The position numbers were made by a program, and so were the translations under genes. Below are positions 43,211-51,657 of a stretch of 58,872 nt of DNA, in pieces. This stretch comes from Alkaliphilus peptidifermentans DSM 18978 (GTDB taxonomy: Bacteria; Bacillota; Clostridia; Peptostreptococcales; Natronincolaceae), in the NCBI RefSeq assembly GCF_900101495.1, contig NZ_FMUS01000016.1:47725-106596 (forward strand). The letters run 5' to 3'. The notes below the pieces were generated by a model, which had not been told where the DNA came from, searched no databases, and was given only the letters and a program-made list of their open reading frames with translations. Positions within the stretch are counted from its first letter, which is position 1. Each line of letters opens with the position of its first letter.

Positions 43211-45604
43211 TTAATCCCTTAGACTTCCTCCTAACTGTTCTTTAATTTTCTGTAAAATTCCATCATGGATTTTATTTACATCCTCATCTGTCAATGTGCG
43301 TTGACTATGACGATATGTTAAGGTATAGGCTACACTTTTATGATCTTCAGGAACTTGATTTCCTCGATAAATATCAAATAGCTTAAAGCTCTCTAAAATC
43401 TCGCCACCATTTTCATTTATGATTTTTTCAACTTCTTTAACATAAATGTCCTCTTTTAATACAACTGCAAAATCCCTCGTTATTGCTGGGTATTTTGGTA
43501 GTGGCTGATATAATTTATCAACTCTAGCTAGTTGTAGTAATAGACTGAAATCCAACTCTGTACAATAGCACTTTTTATCAAGATCATAATTATCCATTAC
43601 TATAGGATGAAGCTCTCCTAAAGCACCCACAACATTTCCGCCAATAACCAAATTTGCACATCTACCTGGATGATAGGTGCTGTGGTATTTTTCTGCTTCA
43701 AAGTCATAATCTTTAATTCCAAGGCCCTTTAACAATCCTTCAATGGCCCCCTTTAATGTGAAAAAGTCTTCATCTTCACCATATATACCTAAAACCAAGT
43801 GAGGTATTTCATAGGGCAGTTCATTGACTTCATTTTTAGGAACAAAAATTCTTCCCAATTCAAATGCCCGTACTTCTTCATTTTTACGATTTTGGTTTCG
43901 AGAAATAATCTCCAATAAATTAGGAAGCAAGCTGGTACGCATAACGCTTGTTTCATCACCCAATGGATTAATTAATTTAACAAAGTTTCTCTTAATGCTA
44001 TTTTCATCAACGTTGATTTTTTCAATGCTTTTAGGACTTACAAAGGAGTAGCTAAGCACTTCATTAAAGCCTAAAGCATTCAATAGCTCCTTTGTTAGCT
44101 CTTCAAGTATCTGTCCGTTGGTTTTTCCTCCAACAACAATATTTCCTCTGGCCATGGTGGGGGCTATTGCATCGAATCCGTAGATTCTACCAATCTCTTC
44201 AACGAAATCAGCCTCCATTAGTAGATCGTCTCTATAGGTGGGTATTGTTACTGTTAATTCTTCACCCTTTTCAATGGCGTCAATCTCCAATGATTTTAGA
44301 ATCTCAATCATTTCAACAGTGTCAATATTTGTGCCCAGCAGTTCATTAATACGCTTTGGACGAATATTTAATTCTCTTTTTTCTTTTATGGCAGGATATA
44401 CATCAATAGCACCCTCCAACACTTCTCCTATTTCCAGCATCTCAATCAACTGACAAACCCGATTTGCAGCTACTATTGCCAAGCTTGAATCTACGCCCTT
44501 TCCAAAACGAGTAGATGCCTCTGTCCTTAATCCCAATGTTTTGGAGGTGTTTCTTGTATTATCAATGTCAAAGGTGGCTGACTCTAACAGTATCCACTTT
44601 GTATCCTTTGTAACCTCAGATTCTTCTCCTCCCATTACTCCTGCTATGGCAAGATTCTTTTCTGCATCTGCTATCATTGTCATATTACTATTAAGGGTAC
44701 GTTCTACTCCATCCAAGGTTTTAAAGCGTTCACCCTCCTGTGCTTTTTTTACGATGATGGTATCTCCACCTATTTTATCAAAATCAAAGGCATGAAGGGG
44801 CTGACCATATTCAAGCATAACATAATTGGTAATATCAACTATATTGTTAATAGGTCTAACTCCTGCTTTAATTAATCGCTGCTGCATCCATTGTGGTGAC
44901 TGCTTTATTTTTACGTTTTTTATTACCCTTGTCACATATCGTAGACAGCCTTCTGTATCTTCAATTACTACCCTAGCCTTATCAGATGCCTTTTCGTTAA
45001 TCTCTTTAAACTGTATTTCAGGATATTTTATAGGCTGTCCTATGGTGGCAGCTACTTCTCTGGCCATTCCCACCATACTTAAGCAATCTGGTCTATTGGA
45101 GGTTATCTCAAATTCTATAACTTCATCCTTAAAGGGTATTACCTCCATAAAGTCCGTCCCCAATGGGTATTCTTGATCTAGAATCCAAATTCCATCTTTG
45201 TTTTCTTCTGAAATAAGTCCTTTAGCTATTCCCATTTCATCTTGAGAACAGAGCATTCCTTCAGAAACCTCGCCCCTCAGCTTACCCTTCTTAATTTTAA
45301 GATTCCCGGCAAGCTTTGCACCATCAATGGCCACTGGTACATAATCACCTTCTTTAATATTAGTTGCACCTGTAACTATTTGAAGCAGCTCTTTTCCTAT
45401 GTTAATCTTACAAATAACTAGCTTATCTGCATTTGGATGGGGCGTAATTGATTCGATTTTACCCACCACAACTCCTTCAATTCCCTTTCCAAATGCTTCA
45501 ACTGTTTCAACCTTAGAGCCTGACATGGTCATTTTATCAGCAAGATCCTTTGTAGATAATTCAATGTTTACATATTCCTTCAACCATTTAACTGGTACTA
45601 GCAT
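43211..45604 (-). CDS. pheT: Phenylalanyl-tRNA synthetase beta subunit
   Basis: Beta chain of the (alpha-beta)2 enzyme that charges tRNA-Phe. The 797-residue protein has the N-terminal OB/tRNA-binding domain (VVVGKIESITPHPNADKL), the B3/B4 editing domain (FEITSNRPDCLSMVGMARE), B5 (RPKRINELLGTNI) and the C-terminal anticodon-binding RNP fold (PLPKYPAITRDFAVVL). Full length. It lies 27 bases after pheS and shares the Phe T-box leader. Confidence 0.96.
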   Translation of the reverse strand: MLVPVKWLKEYVNIELSTKDLADKMTMSGSKVETVEAFGKGIEGVVVGKIESITPHPNADKLVICKINIGKELLQIVTGATNIKEGDYVPVAIDGAKLAGNLKIKKGKLRGEVSEGMLCSQDEMGIAKGLISEENKDGIWILDQEYPLGTDFMEVIPFKDEVIEFEITSNRPDCLSMVGMAREVAATIGQPIKYPEIQFKEINEKASDKARVVIEDTEGCLRYVTRVIKNVKIKQSPQWMQQRLIKAGVRPINNIVDITNYVMLEYGQPLHAFDFDKIGGDTIIVKKAQEGERFKTLDGVERTLNSNMTMIADAEKNLAIAGVMGGEESEVTKDTKWILLESATFDIDNTRNTSKTLGLRTEASTRFGKGVDSSLAIVAANRVCQLIEMLEIGEVLEGAIDVYPAIKEKRELNIRPKRINELLGTNIDTVEMIEILKSLEIDAIEKGEELTVTIPTYRDDLLMEADFVEEIGRIYGFDAIAPTMARGNIVVGGKTNGQILEELTKELLNALGFNEVLSYSFVSPKSIEKINVDENSIKRNFVKLINPLGDETSVMRTSLLPNLLEIISRNQNRKNEEVRAFELGRIFVPKNEVNELPYEIPHLVLGIYGEDEDFFTLKGAIEGLLKGLGIKDYDFEAEKYHSTYHPGRCANLVIGGNVVGALGELHPIVMDNYDLDKKCYCTELDFSLLLQLARVDKLYQPLPKYPAITRDFAVVLKEDIYVKEVEKIINENGGEILESFKLFDIYRGNQVPEDHKSVAYTLTYRHSQRTLTDEDVNKIHDGILQKIKEQLGGSLRD

Positions 45605-45631
45605 TTCATTTCCCTCCTATAATTGTTTCAT

Positions 45632-46651
45632 CTAAAATTGATTTAAAAAGCGCATATCATTCTCAAACAATAGGCGTATATCATCAATTTCATATTTATT
45701 CATAATCAACCTATCAATTCCCATGCCAAAGGCAAATCCACTATATACTTCTGGGTCTATTCCACAATTGGCCAATACATTAGGATGAACCATTCCACAG
45801 CCTAAAAGTTCAATCCAGCCACTACCCTTGCATACGCTACAGCCTTCACCTGCACATTTAAAACAGCTTGCATCAACCTCTGCACTTGGTTCTGTGAAGG
45901 GGAAGTGATGGGGTCTAAATTTAATTTTGGTATGACTCCCAAAGAAATGCTTTACAAAAACCTCTAGGGTTCCTTTTAAGTCTCCTAATGTGATCCCTTT
46001 ATCCACCACAAGCCCTTCAAGCTGATGGAACATTGGAGAATGGGTGGCATCAGGGGTATCATTTCTAAAGCATCGACCTGGTGATATAATCCTAATTGGT
46101 GGTTTCATATTTTCCATTGATCTAATTTGTACTGTTGATGTATGACAACGCAGCAAAATATCTTCTGTGATATAGAAGGTATCACTCATATCTCTAGATG
46201 GATGATTTTTAGGTGAATTTAAAGCATCAAAGTTGTAATGTACTGTATCTACCTCAGGACCTTCGACAACCTTAAAGCCCATTCCAATAAATATATTCTT
46301 TAGCTCATCCATTCCTTTAGTTAAGGGATGCTTTTTACCTATTGCTACTTGTTTGCCTGGCATAGTTACATCTAAAGCCTCTGCCTGTAGCTTATGCTGT
46401 AGCTCCTTAGTTTTTATACTTTCCTTCGCTTGCTGTAATAATGTTTCTATGCTTCCTCTAACTTCATTGGCTATTTTACCTACAAGGGGCCTTTCCTCAG
46501 CAGTAAGGCTACCCATTCCACGCAAAACCTCAGTTAGTTCACCCTTTTTCCCTAAATATTTGACCCTCACCCTCTCCAATTCATCAGAGGAATTTGCTTC
46601 TTCAATTTCAGCTTTAGCTTTTTTTTCTAATTCCATTAATTTTGCTTCCAT
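45632..46651 (-). CDS. pheS: Phenylalanyl-tRNA synthetase alpha subunit
   Basis: Catalytic alpha chain. The 339-residue protein has the N-terminal coiled coil, class II motif 2 ([20 protein letters not shown]), a Cys-rich insert ([17 protein letters not shown]) and motif 3 ([13 protein letters not shown]). AAGGAGAAGC precedes the ATG. Transcribed from the T-box leader upstream, so expression rises when uncharged tRNA-Phe accumulates. Confidence 0.96.
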   Translation of the reverse strand: MEAKLMELEKKAKAEIEEANSSDELERVRVKYLGKKGELTEVLRGMGSLTAEERPLVGKIANEVRGSIETLLQQAKESIKTKELQHKLQAEALDVTMPGKQVAIGKKHPLTKGMDELKNIFIGMGFKVVEGPEVDTVHYNFDALNSPKNHPSRDMSDTFYITEDILLRCHTSTVQIRSMENMKPPIRIISPGRCFRNDTPDATHSPMFHQLEGLVVDKGITLGDLKGTLEVFVKHFFGSHTKIKFRPHHFPFTEPSAEVDASCFKCAGEGCSVCKGSGWIELLGCGMVHPNVLANCGIDPEVYSGFAFGMGIDRLIMNKYEIDDIRLLFENDMRFLNQF

Positions 46652-46704
46652 ATTGCTTCTCCTTTCTTAGTTGAAAATTCCTTTTCTACAAATACTCAAA
46701 AATA

Positions 46705-46965
46705 AAAATAAACCTTCATCCCAAAAGGGACGAAGGTTTTTACTCCGCGGTACCACCCTAATAGTGTATATAAACTATACACCACCTCAAAATTTTTAAC
46801 GGTCTAAACCGGCAGGGCCTACTATATTTCAACCCCACAGCTCAAGAGCGAACTTCTGCTATTCTTATAATAAAGGTGCTTCCAGCCAACGGCACCCTCT
46901 CTCTTTAAAACAGTGTATAGCCTACTTTTCTCCTTCAAAGCCTTTTAGTATACTTTTATTATTAG
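46705..46965 (-). promoter_or_regulatory. T-box riboswitch of pheST (Phe specifier)
   Basis: The leader contains the T-box core AGGGTGGTACCGCGG (46745-46759) and a terminator stem at 46710-46740 with CCTTC / GAAGG arms and a T run. The stem I distal part reads GAGGGTGCCGTTGGCTGG. The specifier UUC (46850-46852, within AGAAGTTCGCTC) fits Phe. Confidence 0.9.
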
Positions 46966-46985
46966 ATTACTGTTCATTATTACTA

Positions 46986-47075
46986 TTAATTCATTATGAG
47001 TTTTTTATACATCATATAGGCTGTTACGGAACCAGTTAATTCAAATATTCTCCAGAATACATCGGCGGTCTTCAT
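46986..47075 (-). CDS. YqzL-family small protein
   Basis: A 29-residue open frame starting MKTADVFWRIFELTGSVTAY, very like the YqzL family (short acidic-aromatic peptide WxxFExTGsxxAYxxYK). AAGGAG lies ten bases before the ATG. A consensus promoter lies upstream (47112-47140). Function is unknown. It is transcribed just ahead of the T-box leader of pheST, so it may share the transcript's first part. Its short length made it easy to miss. Confidence 0.72.
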   Translation of the reverse strand: MKTADVFWRIFELTGSVTAYMMYKKLIMN

Positions 47076-47111
47076 GGGACCACACTCCTTCCCTATAGCC
47101 ATTATAGGTAC

Positions 47112-47140
47112 ATTATAGCATAGTATAATTGCTATAACAA
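47112..47140 (-). promoter_or_regulatory. Sigma-A promoter of yqzL-pheST
   Basis: TTGTTA and TATAAT separated by exactly 17 bases on the minus strand, about 40 bases before the yqzL start. Confidence 0.7.
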
Positions 47141-47177
47141 GAAAGTATAGATATTTGGAGAAAGTTTTTTGAAATTT

Positions 47178-47999
47178 CTAATCATTTATAGATTTGCGTT
47201 TTTCAACAGCCTTATACATTAAAAGTCCCGCCGCAACAGATGCATTAAGGGATTCAATTTTACCATATATAGGTATTTTAATAGCCTCATCAGCTATTTT
47301 TAAAAGCTTCTCATCTATTCCATTGGCTTCATTTCCTATGATTATTGCAGTTTTTTCTGGATACTCTATATCATCATAGCTTTGATTAGTTTCTAAATGA
47401 CTGGCAAAAAGCTTGAATTTATATTTCTTAATAAATTCTATCCATTCATCATTGTCATTACAAATTATTACAGGAATATGAAATAATGCTCCCATTGTTC
47501 CTCGTATTGTTTTACTATTATAGGGATCAACACTCCCCTTTGTTAAAATAATCCCATCGGTACCTGCAGCTTCTGCTGTTCGAATAATTGTTCCAAGGTT
47601 TCCTGGGTCCTGTATTCGATCTAATATAACTATAGTAGCTTGGTGGTTGATATTTATGGCTTCCAATGAGTTGTTCTGATTTTGGGCAACGGCAATAATT
47701 CCCTGTGGGTTTTCTGTATCAGATAGCTTTTTCATTAGCTCTGGTGTAATTTCATTTACAGTATATTTTTTTTGAGCCTGCATTAAGAGCTTTCTTCCAC
47801 CCTCTACATTCACTAGGCTACTACAAAAAACAACCCTTTCCATCTGAGCTTGATGTCTAATCGCCTCATCAATAATCCTTACACCCTCTACAAGGTAGCT
47901 ATTATATTTTATTCTATTTTTTTTTAGCTTCAATCCTTTTATATGCTTAATTATAGGATTTTGTTCACTGGTAATAACTTGATACTCCAACACCTTCAC
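47178..47999 (-). CDS. TrmH-family (SpoU) RNA 2'-O-methyltransferase
   Basis: A 273-residue RNA ribose methyltransferase with the SPOUT knot. The N-terminal substrate-binding part (IKHIKGLKLKKNRIKYNSYL, with VEGVRIIDEA) is followed by motif 1 LDRIQDPGNLGTIIRTAEAAG, motif 2 IIIGNEANGID and motif 3 IPIYGKIESLNASVAAGLLM. The start is a GTG directly after the ktrA stop codon. In Firmicutes such genes often lie before pheS, as here. The target base is unknown; 23S rRNA is likely. Confidence 0.9.
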   Translation of the reverse strand: MKVLEYQVITSEQNPIIKHIKGLKLKKNRIKYNSYLVEGVRIIDEAIRHQAQMERVVFCSSLVNVEGGRKLLMQAQKKYTVNEITPELMKKLSDTENPQGIIAVAQNQNNSLEAININHQATIVILDRIQDPGNLGTIIRTAEAAGTDGIILTKGSVDPYNSKTIRGTMGALFHIPVIICNDNDEWIEFIKKYKFKLFASHLETNQSYDDIEYPEKTAIIIGNEANGIDEKLLKIADEAIKIPIYGKIESLNASVAAGLLMYKAVEKRKSIND

Positions 48000-48647
48000 C
48001 TAGCCTCTTTCTATTTTTCTTAGGTCATCCTTATGTCCTATTACCACCAGTATATCTCCCTTATGGACAATATCCTTTGCCGTTGGAGATACATTTATTT
48101 TATTATTGTGCTTAATTGCCATTATATTAATTCCAAAACGAGAGCGAATATTTAGCTCCAGTAAAGTTTTTTCTTCCCATTCTTCCAGGGCTGATATCTC
48201 AACAATGCTATAGTCAGGGGCCAATTCAATATAGTCCAGAATATTACTGGCAACTAGGTTATGGGCAACCCTCATCCCCATATCTCTTTCTGGAAAAACA
48301 ACCCTATCAGCACCAATTTTATAAAGAACCTTTGCATGCAATTCATTTTGAGCCTTTGCAACAACGTATTTGACTCCAAGCTCCTTTACAATCAAAGTGG
48401 TCATAATTGAAGATTGTATGTCTGATCCAATAGTTATAACTGCAACATCAAAGTTTCTAATACCCAGTGAACGAAGAGCATGCTCATCAGTTGCATCCGC
48501 CTGCACTGCATGGGTAACCTCATCTGAAATGTTTTGAATTATTTCCTCATTTCCATCAATGGCCATGACATCATTACCCATTTTAAAAAGGGTTTTGGCA
48601 ACACTACTACCAAATCGCCCACAACCAACTACAACAAATTGTTTCAT
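48000..48647 (-). CDS. ktrA: Potassium channel regulator KtrA
   Basis: Cytosolic RCK protein gating the KtrB potassium channel. The N-terminal Rossmann domain has VVGCGRFGSSVAKTL and the acidic VMAIDGNEE that binds the nucleotide. The C-terminal RCK-C part is present. The 215-residue, single-copy layout is that of KtrA rather than E. coli TrkA. It follows ktrB by 13 bases with AAGGGGTGG in front. Confidence 0.9.
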   Translation of the reverse strand: MKQFVVVGCGRFGSSVAKTLFKMGNDVMAIDGNEEIIQNISDEVTHAVQADATDEHALRSLGIRNFDVAVITIGSDIQSSIMTTLIVKELGVKYVVAKAQNELHAKVLYKIGADRVVFPERDMGMRVAHNLVASNILDYIELAPDYSIVEISALEEWEEKTLLELNIRSRFGINIMAIKHNNKINVSPTAKDIVHKGDILVVIGHKDDLRKIERG

Positions 48648-48660
48648 TATTCCACCCCTT

Positions 48661-50007
48661 CTATCCTACTATAATTTTCTCTTCAGGGTACCTGATGGCA
48701 CCTTTGCTATTTCTATTCTGCCTTGCTAGGGCAAATGCAATGGTTAGAGGTCCTAATCTGCCTAAAAACATAGAAAATATTATAACTATTCTCCCTAAAG
48801 CGCTGAGCTCTGATGTTATTCCAAGACTTAAGCCAACTGTGCCTAGTGCAGAAGCAGCCTCAAAGAAAACCTCTATAAATTCGAATCCACTATCTGTAAT
48901 TGTAAGCAGCATAGTAGATATAATTATATATGCCATTCCAATTACACCAATGGTTAATGAACGATTCACTATGTTTCTGGTTAGTCTTCTTCCAAATATC
49001 TCGGTATCTTCTCGCCCTTTTATTTCAGTAATAACAGTAAATAAAATAACTCCCATTGTTACTGTTTTGATACCACCAGCAGTTGAAGCAGGTGATCCAC
49101 CGATGTACATTAGTACAATTGTTAACATTTTTGAAGCTGTTGTCAATTGACTTGTATCAACTGTGTTAAAGCCCGCTGTTCTTGGGGTTATGCTTTGAAA
49201 AGTTGAAGCCATTAGTTTACCTCCGAAGCTTAAGTCACCTATTGTATTTGGATTATTCCACTCAAGCAATAGGTATGAAACAAATCCAATGCCCAAAAGA
49301 AGACAGGTCATAAATATTACTATTTTTGAATGTAGGCTTAGCTTTTTAAATTTCCTTAAATTAGCAACTTCTACTATAACAGAAAATCCTATACCACCCA
49401 ATATTATTAAAGCCCAAACAGTAAAATTTACAACTGGGTCTGTAACATATGGCATTAAGCTTACTCCTCCACCTATAATATCAAATCCTGCATTGCAAAA
49501 TGCCGAAATAGAATGAAATATTGAATATGCAATACCCTTTGACCACCCCAGTTCTGGGACAAAGGTAAAGGAAAGAATAAGGGCTCCTATTCCTTCTATT
49601 ATAAAGGTACCTATTAATATGTATTGTGTAAAACGAACTAGCCCTGATAGGCTATTTTGATTCAGGGCCTGTTGGATAACTAAACGCTCCTTTAGGGAAA
49701 TTTTTCTTCCCAGTATAATTGCAAAAAGGGTAGCCATAGTCATAAAGCCTAGGCCTCCCACCTGAATCAAAATTAGTATTACAGTTTTACCGAAGGCTGT
49801 CCAATAAGTCCCTGTATCTACAACTACTAATCCTGTAACACATACTGCAGATGTAGAAGTAAAGAGTGCATTTAAAAAACCTATACTTTTTCCATCAATA
49901 GAAGCTATTGGTAGATTAAGCAGTAAGGCACCAACAAGAATTACAGCTGCAAATCCCAACACCAAAACTTGAGTAGGGTCTAGCTTAATATTATCTATAT
50001 TCTTCAT
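48661..50007 (-). CDS. ktrB: Potassium channel subunit KtrB (TrkH family)
   Basis: Membrane subunit of the K+ uptake system. The 448-residue protein has eight or more hydrophobic helices in repeated M1-P-M2 units; the pore loops are seen as STSAVCVTGLVVVDTG, HSISAFCNAGFDI, TPRTAGFNTVD and AASALGTVGLSLGIT, each with a central Gly. A start at 50007 is preferred (GAGAGGGAGAAGGAT). It forms an operon with ktrA. Confidence 0.92.
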   Translation of the reverse strand: MKNIDNIKLDPTQVLVLGFAAVILVGALLLNLPIASIDGKSIGFLNALFTSTSAVCVTGLVVVDTGTYWTAFGKTVILILIQVGGLGFMTMATLFAIILGRKISLKERLVIQQALNQNSLSGLVRFTQYILIGTFIIEGIGALILSFTFVPELGWSKGIAYSIFHSISAFCNAGFDIIGGGVSLMPYVTDPVVNFTVWALIILGGIGFSVIVEVANLRKFKKLSLHSKIVIFMTCLLLGIGFVSYLLLEWNNPNTIGDLSFGGKLMASTFQSITPRTAGFNTVDTSQLTTASKMLTIVLMYIGGSPASTAGGIKTVTMGVILFTVITEIKGREDTEIFGRRLTRNIVNRSLTIGVIGMAYIIISTMLLTITDSGFEFIEVFFEAASALGTVGLSLGITSELSALGRIVIIFSMFLGRLGPLTIAFALARQNRNSKGAIRYPEEKIIVG

Positions 50008-50161
50008 ATCCTTCTCCCTCTCAATTTTCATTATTCCCATTATATCATTTATGTAAAAATATGTTAAGTTTTATTATAAAGTTACATTAAATAAGTATTA
50101 ACCTATATTAACAGTTTATGCCTATCTAATTATAATAATATGTTTAATCATATTATAATAT

Positions 50162-50187
50162 AAAGAGTCCTCATAAGGACTCTTTAT
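50162..50187 (-). terminator. Terminator after infC-rpmI-rplT
   Basis: Perfect stem AAAGAGTCCT-CATA-AGGACTCTTT followed by an AT-rich run, nine bases beyond the rplT stop. Confidence 0.8.
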
Positions 50188-50195
50188 ATTATAGC

Positions 50196-50555
50196 TTATG
50201 CTTTTATTTTTTCTTTAACAGTTTCCACTAATTGAGCAAAGCCTTCTTTATCGTTAACTGCCATATCAGCTAGTACTTTTCTATTCATTTGAATTCCACA
50301 GGTTTTTAACCCGTTAATGAATCTTGAATACGATAACCCACTTGTTCTTGCTCCTGCATTAATTCTAGTAATCCATAGTTTTCTAAATTCACGCTTCTTT
50401 AGCTTTCTTCCAACATATGCATGGCTTAATGCCTTCATAACAAACTGGTTTGCAGGTCTGAAGAGTTTACTTCTTGCTCCCCTAAAGCCCTTTGCCAGTT
50501 TTAATACTTTTTTATGTTTTTTACGTGCGTTTACAGCACCTTTAACTCTAGCCAT
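50196..50555 (-). CDS. rplT: Ribosomal protein L20
   Basis: Large-subunit protein essential for assembly. The 119-residue product starts [20 protein letters not shown] and shows [20 protein letters not shown], a perfect family match. A basic N-terminal tail binds 23S rRNA. In Firmicutes L20 also represses its own operon by binding the leader. AAAGGAGG precedes the ATG. Confidence 0.98.
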   Translation of the reverse strand: MARVKGAVNARKKHKKVLKLAKGFRGARSKLFRPANQFVMKALSHAYVGRKLKKREFRKLWITRINAGARTSGLSYSRFINGLKTCGIQMNRKVLADMAVNDKEGFAQLVETVKEKIKA

Positions 50556-50583
50556 TTTTAAAACCTCCTTTTTTTCATGTTAT

Positions 50584-50778
50584 CTATGGTAGTAATTGCT
50601 GAATTCTTCTTTGATCTCCTCTAGAAACGATTGCTGCTTTACGAAGATTTCTCTTTCTCTTGGCAGACTTCTTAGTTAAGATATGGCTTGTAAATGCCTT
50701 AAACCTTTTAAGTTTACCTGATTTAGTCTTTTTTAATCTCTTTGCTGCCCCTTTATGGGTTTTCATTTTATTTGCCAT
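50584..50778 (-). CDS. rpmI: Ribosomal protein L35
   Basis: Small basic protein of the large subunit, 64 residues. It starts [20 protein letters not shown] and has [17 protein letters not shown] and LPRKAA-like ends ([12 protein letters not shown]). AAGGGAGGAAG precedes the ATG. Middle gene of infC-rpmI-rplT. Confidence 0.98.
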   Translation of the reverse strand: MANKMKTHKGAAKRLKKTKSGKLKRFKAFTSHILTKKSAKRKRNLRKAAIVSRGDQRRIQQLLP

Positions 50779-50798
50779 TAGTACTTCCTCCCTTCAGA

Positions 50799-51317
50799 TT
50801 ATGCGTTTTTTGGAGCTAAGATCATTATCATTTGTTTTCCTTCTAATTTTGCGTCTTTTTCTACTGTACTCACTTCAGTTAATAAAGAGGCAAATTCTCT
50901 AATTACCTTAAGACCCATGCTTGTATTACTAAGCTCTCTTCCACGGAAACGTAAAGTAACCTTAACTTTGTCACCACTTTCAAGAAACTTTAAAGCTCTG
51001 TTGGCCTTAACGTTCAAATCGTGGGACTCTATATTTGGGCTTAATCGCACTTCTTTAACAGTAACAACTTTTTGTTTTTTCTTTGCTTCTTTTTCTTTTT
51101 TTGCAAGCTCGTATTTGTACTTACCGTAATCCATAATCCTGCAAACAGGCGGTTTTGCTTGGGGAGCAATTTTAACTAAGTCTAAATTCTTACTTGCAGC
51201 TATGCTTAAAGCCTCTGTAGTAGGAAGAATCCCTAATTGTTCTCCTTCAGCATCAGTTACCCTTACTTCTTTGTCTTTAATCTCTTCATTAATTTGTAAA
51301 TCATTTAAATCTCTAAT
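50799..51317 (-). CDS. infC: Translation initiation factor IF-3 (AUU start)
   Basis: IF-3 keeps subunits apart and checks the start codon. No ATG fits the full protein, since the first in-frame ATG (51134) would lose about 60 residues. The frame continues upstream to an ATT at 51315-51317 behind GGAGGTG, giving a 172-residue product beginning IRDLNDLQINEEIKDKEVRV and then the N-domain NLDLVKIAPQAKPPVCRIMDYGK (split here only by the known fold). A rare AUU start is the classical self-control feature of infC. The C-domain VKVTLRFRGREL is intact. Confidence 0.95.
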   Translation of the reverse strand: MRDLNDLQINEEIKDKEVRVTDAEGEQLGILPTTEALSIAASKNLDLVKIAPQAKPPVCRIMDYGKYKYELAKKEKEAKKKQKVVTVKEVRLSPNIESHDLNVKANRALKFLESGDKVKVTLRFRGRELSNTSMGLKVIREFASLLTEVSTVEKDAKLEGKQMIMILAPKNA

Positions 51318-51339
51318 AAGCTAGCACCTCCAGTTAATA

Positions 51340-51510
51340 TATTATATACAATAAAAAAAGCGAATACATTATTGTATCCACTTCAATTTAATAGAAATAA
51401 TTTATAAATTAAATCAATTTATAAGTAATCTTCTATTAACCCTGCTGACTTAGGTCACAAGGTGAGAAGTGGAACTTCTACTTTGTTGTCTTAAATATAA
51501 TATCAAAGTT
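51340..51510 (-). promoter_or_regulatory. L20-type leader of infC-rpmI-rplT
   Basis: Transcribed leader before infC. It has the conserved GAAGTTCCACTTCTCACCTT and GTCAGCAGGGTTA stretches typical of clostridial infC leaders, then a terminator hairpin (51359-51382, AGTGGATACA / TGTATTCGCT) followed by seven T. L20 likely binds here and favours the terminator. Confidence 0.75.
51359..51382 (-). terminator. Attenuator hairpin in the infC leader
   Basis: Ten-base stem with two G-T pairs and loop ATAA on the minus strand, followed by TTTTTTT, about 40 bases before the infC start. Confidence 0.75.
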
Positions 51511-51525
51511 AGGTTTATTTGTCAA
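51497..51525 (-). promoter_or_regulatory. Sigma-A promoter of infC operon
   Basis: TTGACA and TATTAT with a 17-base spacer on the minus strand, at the start of the L20-type leader. Confidence 0.75.
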
Positions 51526-51657
51526 CATTTTTCATTTAATAGTCTTCTCCTAGTCTTCTCTTATCATATATTTCCTTTTTATTATTATAAATCTCATTTA
51601 TTATTTCTATTCTTTTGGGCAAGATAATTTTAGAAGAATAGATAAGGTGGTGATGCA

